A DNA stretch of 64,000 bases from Scatophagus argus (lineage: Eukaryota; Chordata; Actinopteri; Scatophagidae): assembly GCF_020382885.2 (NCBI RefSeq), contig NC_058502.1, positions 16,085,950 to 16,149,949 of the forward strand, given 5' to 3'. Below are positions 35,701 to 45,600 of the stretch, piece after piece. How positions within the stretch are numbered: the stretch's first letter is position 1; every line of letters starts with the position of its first letter. The notes under the pieces were generated by a model. It did not search any database, had not been told where the DNA came from, and worked only from the letters and a program-made list of their open reading frames with translations. Position numbers and translations under genes: made by a program.

Positions 35701-36799
35701 AGGCGTCTCGGCTGGCTCGGGAGTCCGGTATCAACATATTCTTCGTCACCATCGAAGGCCCTGATGACAACGAGAAACAAAACCTGGTTGAAGCCAACTT
35801 TGTTGACAAGGTGGAGTATTGTCACAGAGGCGTGTCAGTGCTACACTAGAGCCAGTTTGAAACAAAGTGTGTCTCTTTTACTCCACAGGCTGTGTGTCGG
35901 ACAAACGGCTTCTTCTCCCTGCCTGTGACCAGCTGGTTTGCTCTGAGGAAGGCCGTGCAGCCCCTGGTGAAGAGAGTGTGCGACACAGACCGCCTGGTGT
36001 GCAGCAAAACATGCCTCAACGCCAATGACATCGCCTTCGTCATCGATGGCTCCAGCAGCGTGGGGACCGGCAACTTCCGCACGGTGCTGCAGTTTGTGGC
36101 CAATGTCACACGGGAGTTTGAGATCTCTGACACAGACACGCGAGTCGGAGCTGTGCAGTACACCTACGAGCAGAGACTGGAGTTTTCCTTCGGCCAGTAC
36201 AACAACAAGGCCGAGCTGCTGAACGCCATCAAACGCATCAACTACTGGAGCGGAGGGACCAGCACTGGTGCTGCCATCACCTATGCTGCAGAGCAGCTTT
36301 TCAGCAAATCCAAACCCAACAAACGCAAGATCATGATTGTTATTACAGATGGACGCTCCTATGATGATGTCAGAACACCTGCACTGGCTGTCCATGGCCA
36401 AGGTCAGAGGTCAACCATAACAGAATGTGAAAAAATAAGGACATTTTAAGCAGATATGGTCAAGTCAAACAGTAGTTATTTTAAAGTTTGGAAGAAAAAA
36501 GTTGTTGTTGATTCCTCTGGTGTGTCCACAGCAAGGTGTCATGCAATGTGTGTGTGTCTGATGTGACAAACAAATGTGAGGGTCTGTGTGTATAATCTAC
36601 TGTCTCTGTTTGTGATCTAGGTGTGATCGCCTACTCCATCGGCATTGCCTGGGCAGCCCAGGATGAGCTGGAGTACATCGCCACAGACCCCGACAAAGAG
36701 CACTCCTTCTTCGTGGACGAGTTCGACAACCTCTACAAATTTGTTCCCAAGATCATCCACAACATCTGCCAGGAGTTCAACTCCCAGCCCAGAAACTGA
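23753..36799 (+). CDS. vit: Vitrin, secreted LCCL and vWA matrix protein, 827 aa
   Basis: Extracellular-matrix protein. Coding exons: 23753-23786, 24019-24081, 24683-24839, 24922-25055, 25139-25216, 25854-26057, 26705-26749, 27053-27091, 27189-27239, 27856-27918, 28426-28488, 30561-30635, 31200-31265, 31742-31804, 33234-33296, 33602-33649, 34162-34227, 34373-34520, 34606-34709, 35584-35810, 35889-36402 and 36621-36799. Phases agree throughout. Order: signal peptide 1-20, basic stretch, LCCL about 38-128, Thr-rich segment 156-223, linker 224-437, vWA1 about 440-596, vWA2 about 643-815. The ATG at 23753 begins MYRASVTAICL and joins ALLLCCAWA in the next exon, a good signal peptide. Cochlin shares LCCL and two vWA domains but lacks the long linker, and the strn neighbour also argues for vitrin. 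At 827 aa it is longer than I recall for mammalian vitrin (under 700), mostly in the linker. Mini-exon choices are the least certain part. Confidence 0.9.
24683..25055 (+). CDS. vit: vit exons encoding the LCCL domain
   Basis: Two exons (24683-24839, 24922-25055) encode about residues 33-129. Four cysteines are present: C39 in IECDVRAG, two in VKCPAHCK, and one in SSICNAAIH. The segments GVITNTGGKVIVRK and RSLSLPKWRESFVV are typical of LCCL. In cochlin and vitrin this module is N-terminal and forms a compact disulfide-bonded domain. Confidence 0.85.
25854..26057 (+). CDS. vit: vit exon encoding a mucin-like Thr/Pro segment
   Basis: A 204-nt phase 1-1 exon encodes about 68 residues dominated by Thr and Pro, with several TTTP/PEPTTT units and one run of about a dozen threonines. 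It is likely heavily O-glycosylated (inference). The Thr run is encoded by an ACC microsatellite at 25941-25974. Confidence 0.8.
25941..25974 (+). repeat. (ACC)n coding microsatellite
   Basis: About eleven consecutive ACC triplets in frame, each coding Thr, inside vit. Confidence 0.9.
26705..34227 (+). CDS. vit: vit linker: eleven symmetric phase-1 mini-exons
   Basis: Exons of 45, 39, 51, 63, 63, 75, 66, 63, 63, 48 and 66 nt were read. Each is a multiple of three and starts and ends in phase 1, giving 214 residues. Encoded pieces are rich in Pro, Ser, Arg and Gly, for example GLRRPETGSAI, QSAPPERTPTM, FPRPDWFPGPRR and SEYERWFYNFG. Any subset could be skipped without a frameshift. The smallest ones (27053-27091, 27189-27239) rest only on splice sites and phase. 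Confidence 0.65.
29287..29523. mobile_element. Retroposon 3'-end fragment in a vit intron
   Basis: It begins 'gatactttattgataccctt' and continues with 'ctcaaggacactccagcagg' and a segment ending near 'gccacccagctgcctc'. These phrases recur at 3' ends of fish non-LTR elements and derived SINEs. No coding sequence remains. Confidence 0.5.
32262..32868 (+). repeat. Copy E of the dispersed fish repeat, both ends present but diverged
   Basis: Internal blocks 'cagccacttagcgtagcaca', 'aggctagaaactgggggaaa' and 'ctagcctgggcttgtctgag' are near the left. The inverted terminal block 'gcatatttcccaaaatagtg' followed by 'aactattctttgag' is near 32832-32864. It lies wholly within a vit intron. The centre has diverged or carries other sequence, including a TG run near 32481. 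Confidence 0.45.
34373..35810 (+). CDS. vit: vit exons encoding the first vWA domain
   Basis: Exons 34373-34520, 34606-34709 and 35584-35810. The metal-site motif DGSWS is at residues 448-452 and the third-loop Asp is in VVLVDGWPTD. Where other vWA domains have GGTxTG, this one reads GGLSNVG, so the usual metal-coordinating Thr is absent. The intron before 35584 is about 0.9 kb. Confidence 0.88.
35889..36799 (+). CDS. vit: vit exons encoding the second vWA domain and C-terminus
   Basis: Exons 35889-36402 and 36621-36799. A Cys-rich spacer (C628, C635, C639) precedes vWA2. The metal site looks complete: DGSSS at 650-654, T723 in GGTSTG and D751 in VITDG. N669 lies in an NVT glycosylation sequon. 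The protein ends at the TGA at 36797-36799, shortly after a Cys in NICQEFN. Confidence 0.9.
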
Positions 36800-38195
36800 G
36801 GAAGGAAGGACAGACGGACGGACGGACGAATGGGTGAGGGGAGGTGTAGAGAGGGACATCTTGATCCTGGGCTGTTTTAACAGAACCTTGATTGTAAATT
36901 TACTCACTCTGGTGGCCAGATGGCAGTTCTGGATTGGCTGCAGTGTCCCTTTATTTGAACAGGGAGGAGTTTTGAATTCGGGGAGGATTGTGGGGTTGAA
37001 CAAAACAAATCTTAAAGTGAATCAGCATTTGGTCTTAAACATACAAATGATGCTAATGGTAAAGGGTTTTGCATATACAGTGACATAATCACATCTCATG
37101 TACACTGTGGTGTCAGTTGTTTTCTGTTGGTGCCGTAAAGACTACAGAGTATCCCTAATCGTTTAAAAACGGCACTAATAAGTCACCCTTTTCGAAAAGG
37201 TTTATATGTTCTAAGTAAAGGTTTTTAATAATGTTAATAAATCACTCAGTAATGCTTTATAGATAATTATAAGCCATTAATGGGTCCATTAATGGCTTTT
37301 GTTGTGTAATATTCACCTTGTTAGCATCAGTTCATGCAAACCTCTACAATGCACCATTTGACCTCTGACCAGCTGGAACAAAGCTGCAAAACAATCCAGA
37401 CTATCAACAACTTTTTGGTGTTTGTTAGCTGCAGATTTAATTGATTGAATTTGTAACTAAAAACTTGTAAAAGTAAGTGACAGGCTGGAGGAGACAGTGG
37501 GATGTTTACTTAAATAAAACATTAGTAGATGATTAAGTTACATCAACGAAGCCCTTGGGTACACCTTATAGAACCTTTATAAAGGCTTCCTTATTAGGAC
37601 GTGGCACCAAAATGATGAACAAAAACAAGAAAATGGTTCTTGCAGAGAAATGTAGATTTAAAGCATGCCTAGCACTTCCTCTTCTGGCTTAACATACTTC
37701 ATCAACTTAATATTATGGTGCTCTTTATACAATTCTCTGTGAAGAGGATATACTTTTTGTAGAATTGGTGCATTTTGATCTTCTTAACAGGAGAGATATG
37801 ATAGTAGGGACATTGTTAAAGTTCCTCTCACAGACTATGGTGCTGACGTTGAGTGGTAGTTGAAGTGAGGCTTATGTTCACCCAACAAGTGGATGTGAAA
37901 GGCAAATCGTGGAACATGGAAATGGACATGTGTGAGAAGTGAGGAAAGAGGAGCTCGTATGTCTTAGAGTGATGGATCATAAATTTGCGGATTATCACTC
38001 GTTTTCTTTTTAACAGTGTGGTTGCTTCTAACATCGCAGGCATTTCTCAGTTTTGTTGAAAGAGTATTTATGATTTCCCTCCTTTATGTCCTTTTTGTAC
38101 ATATGCATATTAAAAGCCTTTCGCTAATAATGTTCTGATAATTGATCAATATATTTTTTGCAATTTTTAATAAAATAAAGAAAATGAAGACAACT
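36800..38195 (+). other. vit: vit 3' untranslated region
   Basis: Non-coding, AT-rich sequence from the vit stop to overlapping AATAAA signals. A short GGAC tetramer run lies at 36814-36828. The transcript end is inferred. Confidence 0.6.
38169..38179 (+). terminator. vit: Overlapping poly(A) signals of vit
   Basis: Two AATAAA hexamers, at 38169 and 38174, overlap by one base. They are the best end signals before the convergent strn gene. Confidence 0.65.
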
Positions 38196-38323
38196 TAAAG
38201 TTGATTTCTCCTGAATTTTGTTGATCCAATTGCCACCATTTACGTCCAGGGTTTCTTTCATTTGCAGCTTTCACATTTGTCAAATGACCAACATCGCAAC
38301 ACAGTTAAGTTTTTACAGTAGGT

Positions 38324-38329
38324 TTTATT
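38324..38329 (-). terminator. strn: Candidate distal poly(A) signal of strn
   Basis: TTTATT on the + strand is AATAAA on the minus strand. Another copy lies at 38960-38965. Use of the distal one would give a 3' UTR of about 1.4 kb. Confidence 0.4.
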
Positions 38330-39742
38330 TTGAACATAGTTTCATATACAAACCAGTGACTGAGAAAATGGCTCATTCGAAGCTGTACTCTACATGTACA
38401 ACATCTTGATTGTTTTTTTTTTTTGTTTTTTTTTTCCTTTGTTTACCCAGGATTACAGTTTACAGTAAACTGGAATTTGCAGGATATTTCTCTGACCTCA
38501 GTGTTGGATGATTAACTCATTATTTCAAACAGTCCTACAGTACTGCACTAATTTCCTGCTAAACACTGGACTACCGTAAATATCTGGACGTGATACATCA
38601 CATTGTAGTCGAGGATGTCCACACAATTGGGGATAACTACATACAGTACAAGCCATTCAATTCAAACAAGAGCAAACTGGCCAAAATCAATTAATTAATC
38701 CTAAAATGGACATCTAGAACCAAGTTTGAATTATAATTATGTAACCAAGATGGTTTACTTTGGACACTTATGTTTGTAATATTACTTCTGAAGTGTACAA
38801 TAACTTGAATCTAATGGACAGGCATTATATTTAATGGTCTGTATCACTCTACCAGCTTTGCCCTGAAATGCACAAAATTGATTCCCCAACCACACTTATC
38901 AAAAAGGAGCACTCAAACTCACTCTGCACATTAAATTTTAAGACTGAATATATATTTTGTTTATTATAAGCATTTGTAATTTTACATCCAATGTTAAAAT
39001 TGACAACACTGTGACAACCAGCCCTGTTTCTCCGCTGTCACCCTCCCCCCTCCCCAAAACAAGGTTGTTAAAATAACAATTTTCAAGACCTTTTTAAAGC
39101 AAAGGCACATTTGTCAATATGTGTTTTAAAAAGGAAAATAAAGGCAGGCCGGCAAGCAGAGTCAGTCTGGGAAGCGGAGGAGAAGAAGAAGAAGTGTGAG
39201 GCTTCCACCGCAGCTCCAGCGAGCCTTCAGTACGCCACATTTCTGGAACAACACGACACAAAACCTGACTTGGAGTAAAGGGCCCGGACCTGGTATGTCT
39301 GAGAGGGAAGGTCGAGGGCCAGAGGGGTTTAGGATGAGCATGAAGTCACAGGGCCAGAAGACCGGCTTGAAACCTCATTGCTCCAACTCCACACTCTTTA
39401 ACACTTGTCCTGAGCCTCCTAGCTACGGAGGTTAAGCTTTAGTCTGTCTGGGAGAGGGGGCGCTGTTGCCCGTCACACCCAGGCCTGCCTGGATGGTAGA
39501 TGGGGGACTAGAGAGCAGTTCTCCTTTTGACTGTCCTCCCTGCCGACCCTTTCTATGGAGAGTCATGGCCCGTTTGAGGCTAGCGGCTACATAGTCTACC
39601 GGTCCGGCATGAAACCAGTGGGCTGAGAGAAGTGGGATGGGACCCATGCCTGAAGGTCCTTCCCCTCCCATGTCTCTATTGGTCCCCGATCATGGGAGGC
39701 TGAGTCAGAGAGCGGTGCTGCGGGGAGAGACGCAGCTCCGCG
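38330..39742 (-). other. strn: strn 3' untranslated region
   Basis: Sequence between the striatin stop codon and candidate poly(A) signals on the minus strand (38960-38965 proximal, 38324-38329 distal). It contains T-rich runs near 38411-38437, a C-rich patch near 39043-39057 and an AGA/GAAG run near 39178-39195. Open frames here show no recognised protein. Confidence 0.5.
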
Positions 39743-42620
39743 TCATACAAACACTTTGGCGAGAGCATCTGCCCCAGCACTGGCGATGTAGCATTTAGAT
39801 GGATGAAATGCCACATCGTGGATGGACTCCTCAAACTTCTTTCTGTGAGCCGTGAACTCCTGGATGCAGGTTTTACTCTCCAGGTTCCACAGGCGGATGG
39901 AGCAGTCATGACCTGCAGAGGAAATGACAAGTTACAAGCAGTTGTTATGCGTTGTTGTGTTGTTGTGCTTTACAAAGCATGGTCCCTCTGCCAGGGCAGT
40001 AAAGGTAGTCACATATCTACCAAGAAACTCCACTGGCTCACTCACACTGCCAGATGGGGGCAAACTATCAATGAACTAACGTTAGACACAAGCAGACAGT
40101 GGTTAAATGGTACTTACTGCCTGACATGAGATAAAGTCCATTAGGGTCTACAGCTAAGCTTGTGACAGCATCCAAATGAGCCACCATGGAGTGAATTAGC
40201 TTCCCGCTGTTGTTGTCAAAGAACTTGATGTGTCGGTCCTCCTGTGCAGTGATGGTGATGGGGAGAGTCGGGTGGCTGAGGACCTTGTTGATCTGACAGG
40301 GGGTGCCTGGTTAAAAACAGACAAACACCATTAGACATCACAGTGGAAGAGCGTATTAAGACCAACAAAACAGATAGTCATTGTGAATGAAATCATTTGC
40401 AACATTTATCTGATCTGTGGAAATATTTTACTGTGTGTGTGTGAATGTTCACCTGAGTAAATTTGTCCCTGATGGACACACAAATACTTGTTGGGAAACA
40501 ATTTTTTAACAGTGGGCAGATATACTAAGCATCTTTGTAAGCTGTGTGACGATATATCAGGCAATGATAGAAATACATCTTTTGTTTTTGCATTACGCTG
40601 TACCGTTCATTTCGTGGTATCACATTCTTTAGAGCAACATTTTTCATCAGTCAGACAACGTTTGACATTCTCCTGCATGGCATGGATGCAAGCAGGAAAT
40701 TTGCACAAAGACAACACAAACAAACATGGTGCAGCATAAATGTGACACAGGATGAGTTAAGTCCGGACAGAGAGGGACTCCAACCAGCAGAGACACAACA
40801 AGGGGCTTGGAACCAAAAAGGGGCTACTTCCACCGCACAGACGTAACCTATAACGACCCTATGAACCAATAGGTCTCGCGACTGGAGCACTGTATCAGTG
40901 ACATAACTGGCAGTTACAGGAATTTAGAAATCAAAACCCAACAGAAAATTAACATACAACAGAAAACACTGGGGATTGTGGGTGCTGCTGATAGCTTACT
41001 TTCCTACTACTGCCACTAGATTAGACTACTCAAGTGCCATATTTTCAGATTAACTTCACTTCCACCTGCCTTTTTTCAGTTCCTACCTGGCTCTAAATTG
41101 GACTCCAGACTGAGGACCAGTTGGCGGGTTTCCATATTGAAGAGGCCAATCTGCCCATTAGTGAAGGACGTGACCAGGTGGGCCGGTTCACTGCACACCA
41201 GGTCCACTGAGGAGGGAACTCCGAGCTCTTGTTCACCAAAAGATAAATACATTTACGTTACTAATTAAATAAAGTAAACATTTAGGTATAAAAAAGTCAC
41301 GACACAAGCTTAAAGTCAGTACTTTTGTCTTCATTGAACACTGCCAGGGCGGGGGAGGTGGTGTTGGCATCCCACAGCCTTACGGTCCCGTCTGCAGAGC
41401 AGGACAGGATGCGCTGATGTGCGCTGCTGTAGACCAAACCCCAAACTGAGTCGGTGTGTCCACACAATGCTCCACGCAGCATTGATGGGTCTGCTCCAGA
41501 AATACACGAGACAGCAGAAGTTAGTCACTGTAATTTCATTGGAAAATTCTCAGATTCAAACAAAATGCATGACACCATTTACCATAGGAGTCGTACGGGT
41601 CGATGTTGGGATTCGGGGTGTTCCAGCACTGTATAGTCCCATCAACCCCTCCGCTGAAACACTGCTCCCCTGTACTGCTCATCACCACGCTCAGCACAGC
41701 CCCCCTGTGGTCCAAAAGACGACAAATTATCAAAATCTATTGTGGATTGAGTGAACACTAAAACGGGAAATTGGTTTTCATTTATGTGTTTTCACCTGTG
41801 GGCTCTGAAAGTGTAGATCGGTTCCACATCTAAAGAAGCACTCCTGTGGACAAGCAATGTGTTCATTAATGTAATGTACAAACCAAACAGCACAAACGAC
41901 TTCATGTGTCAATGAGTAGGTTCAAAATTATTGTCAGTTAACTGTACAAAGCTGTCAGTTAGTGCAGAATTTGCTGCTACACCCGTGATTGATTAGTTAC
42001 CATCTTATTCACAATACTGAACTCTAAAATTACTTCAGTCTCTAAAAATAATCATGTAAGATTACTACAGTGTGTGCGTGTGCTGCTGAGCTGTGATGTG
42101 ACATAATGAGTCTCGCTGAGCAGAGTTTTGACAGCTCTTTGTCACATAGGGACTGTTTCCTGTAGCTGAGTCGTGTGAAGGTGTAACAACAAAGATAAGC
42201 CATCCACCTTATGGGGTGATAATCAACAACAGAGCTTTTCATTCTGATGATGCTCAGTGTGCTGCCTCAGGTGCAAAGTGACTGTTGTCTGAGCATCAGT
42301 GTCTCAGACAGAGCAGATAAAGGAGGAATGGACAGCTAATCAATGAAAGGCTCATTAGAAAATTTAAAGCTGCTCAATTTTCTCATTTTGGCTGAGAAAA
42401 GATGCACTTTTGGAGGTATTCAACTTGTGTGAAGATATTTGTACTTTTTTGCAGGAGCGGTCTTTTGCAGGTTCCACATCTTGAGCGTGTGGTCCTCTGA
42501 AGCAGTGATGAGGACAGGCTCCACAGGGTGAAAGGCCAGAGCTCGAATCCCATCAAAATGACTCCGCAGAGTAAATTTCGGGTTCCATGTTTTCCTCATG
42601 GCGTCCTTATTGTTGCCAAT
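39743..42620 (-). CDS. strn: strn exons encoding the WD40 propeller
   Basis: Seven exons (42445-42620 down to 39743-39912) encode WD repeats. Examples are HFDGIRALAFHP followed by EDHTLKMWNLQ, RAHRGAVLSVVMSS followed by DGTIQCWN, GHTDSVWGLVYSS followed by DGTVRLWD, and the last blade SGSHDCSIRLWN. In the family the propeller binds client proteins such as MOB4 and kinase partners. The TGA stop is at 39743-39745. Confidence 0.92.
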
Positions 42621-45600
42621 CTGAGGAGAAAACATCTAATCAGAAATCAACATCTAACTAAGAGAGTCAGAAGCTTCACTCGTACAGCCCCTCAAGCCAC
42701 AACATCTGGATTGTTGTGTAAAGAGTAAATAAAAACAGAACAAAACCACTGTTGTAAAATAGAAGTTTTGGAAAGCGTTCCTGAGCCCATGTAGTAATCA
42801 TGTTTCACAAAGTGCTGAACCTTGCCTCATTCTTGCATGTAAACAACTGAGCCTTTCAAGGATGCCCCTTTCATACCCAATCATGATAACCTGTTTACCC
42901 GTGGAACATTTTAGACGCATGATTTTTGAGTAATACACCACTTTCCCAGTCTTTCGTTGATCTTGTCCCAACTTGTTTGAAACATGCTGCTGGCATAGAA
43001 TTCAGATTTATTTAGTGTCTCAACTATTTTGTCAGTAGCAGTATTTTAGCAGTTTAAAAAAAATTCAAAAGGTACTGAAATTTTGGGGTGCAGTCAGCTG
43101 CTGTGAAAAACACATTCCTGAGATTAAAGACAAAAACATCACTCAACTCAAATGTGTTTGTATAGCTTTACAGTTTGACATAACTGCTGTAACCAGGTGA
43201 CCTCAGAAAAAACTTCCAGTACTACACTTTCAAAGCATCTTTGCTGACAGTTCACAAAAATAGCCATTTGAGACACAAATGATAAGCTTTCAGCACATCA
43301 TGTGACTTTAACTAAAATTGCTATGAATTAGAGAAGGAAGATGGGATGGCTGTTTTTCTTAAGGCTCCAGTGATGACAGAAAAAAGTTTTCCCCAGAGAA
43401 AAGCCATTCTTTCTCTTCCTACTCACATCGTACGCCAGACTGTCAGCCTCGTTTGCCACAGTGAGTCCAGCAAGCTCTCCCAGGCCCAGCTCGCTCTCCA
43501 TGGCCTCGTCTGTGCCCATAATGAACGCCTTCCCTGAGGTGGGAGGGAAAGTCAATGCCTCAACTGGGGAAAGAACAAATAATAAAAACAGAACCAGTTA
43601 GCCAAGGATGACGGGAGTTTTGGCCAGTCTAGGAGGTAACGCTTGGTTACAACAATCTACAGGAGCACCTTCATCTGTTCGGTTCGCATCGTGCTCGTTG
43701 AGTCGGACTGCGTTGGGCCGGGACTGGGGGGTGGATGGAGGCTGCATGTGGGACAAGTCTTCTGCATCCCTCAGGTTAGCCAGCATGTCCTGCAGCTTGG
43801 ACCGGTTTGGTCCTGTTCACAAGTCAATTCAAAGGTGTTACCAGATGATGATGGAGAACAGAAAAACAACACGGGGAAAAAATATGAAAACAACAAATTA
43901 TTATTATTATTTTTTAAATCAACAGTGAGTACAAGCTAAAAAAGAAAACGCAGAATGAATGTGGGAAAAGAGCAGCACTAGAAAGGAGGAAAATCAATGA
44001 ATAAATGATAGTATGCAAAAGAAAATAAAAGAAAATCATCACCAGAGTCTTTATTAGTTGAATTTAAGAGTTCAAAAAGCTGCTGACACATGTTCAACTT
44101 CAAGTGTGGGGTGTGGAGAGAGAAGGTAATAATAAAACTGCTGGATTTTGTAAGGTTTAAGTCCAAATAAAGCCATTAAAGTGCCCAATCGTGGAGGTTT
44201 ATTTTTTCAATTAAAAACATTTTAACAAATGTGGGGCCTTAAAATAAAACCTTTACCCTGGTGCAAGTAAGTACAATATACCAGGGGTACAACTGAAAGA
44301 AAAAAAACATCTGCAATGGAGAGAAATCCCTGACAGATCTCTTGCTGATCTTCTCCACACACACACACACACACACAAAAGTGATAATGTGCCAACACAG
44401 TGTGAAGAACGAAAATAGAAAACCAAGTGTAAAGAGTGATGATGAAAGAAGGAAGTGAGATGAACGGAGTTGATCTCATGATTCAATTAAAAAGAAATCA
44501 GCTTCAATGCAGAGCCTCATAAATGTGAAATCTAAGAGCTCTCAGCCACTGAATGAGGTTACATCTGAAATGGGCAGCTATTCTGAGAGCACAAGGATTC
44601 AGCTGAGTCACTTCACTGAGTGACTGTAAAAGCTTATAACTGCTATCAATTTACAACAGCAACAAAATGACTTATTAATATAGTATCAACATGACTGGCT
44701 GACAGGTGAAGATGAATAATTATGTTAGAATGACTGGAGAAGACACTGATGTAAGAAACAAACTGACAGTGGCGACTTGTGCTGACCCAGACTAAGATGT
44801 GTTATCCAATTAACTGACACATTAAATCTCCGATGTCTGGCAGGTTGGGCGAAAATATAATGTGAATATAAATTAAAATGTTTGAACAGGACAGAAACAC
44901 ATGCAACACGCATTACAGTTTCGTTTGGGTAGGAAAATGATGGTGACAGATTTTTTTTTCCACATTCAGTACATAAAGACAGAGGAGACGTTCGGTATGA
45001 AAATGACAGACAAAAGGACACAGAAATGTCAGGTAGAAGGCATAATAAGGTGCTGCTAAAGAGGGAGATGAGGAAAAACAGCAAAGATGTTTTGCTTTTG
45101 ATTTGAGGCTCTTTCGGCTGAACTCAGGACAGTCAGGCTCTACAGAGAGAGGAGAAGGAGGGAGGCAGTAACGCCTGACATCACTTACTCTTCACCCCCT
45201 TTTTCCCCTTGCGCTCCTGTTTGTACTGCTCCTTGAGTTTGGTTATCAGGCCCGGGTCCACGTCCCAGGCCTCAGAAATGGGACCTTGCTCGTCCTTCTC
45301 TACACAGGGGGAACAAAACCAGACCGAGAGGCTGTTGAGGAACTGCCCTGGTCGAGGCCCGAGAGGCCTGGCAGGGTGGGTAAGGTGCAGAGATTTCTCT
45401 CAGACTCATACTCTGCTGGAGGCTTGAGAGACCTCCAGGAAAGTGGGAGCTATATGGGATCTGAGAGGATCACCTTTCCTTCAAGCAGGCTACCACCTTA
45501 GTGAAATGACACTCACTATAATTGGGAGCAGCATTCATAACAATCTTGTTTAATCCATTAAGCATTTCTATTGGAAGAAGAGAGAGTACTGGGAGGAAAG

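Noticed and set aside
35841..36401. 186-codon minus-strand frame
   Set aside because: Antisense shadow of the GC-rich vit vWA2 exon; the forward strand encodes a clear vWA domain.
23753..36799. Cochlin (coch) as the identity of the LCCL-vWA gene
   Set aside because: Cochlin lacks the long Thr-rich and mini-exon linker, and the neighbouring gene resembles strn rather than strn3, which is cochlin's neighbour.
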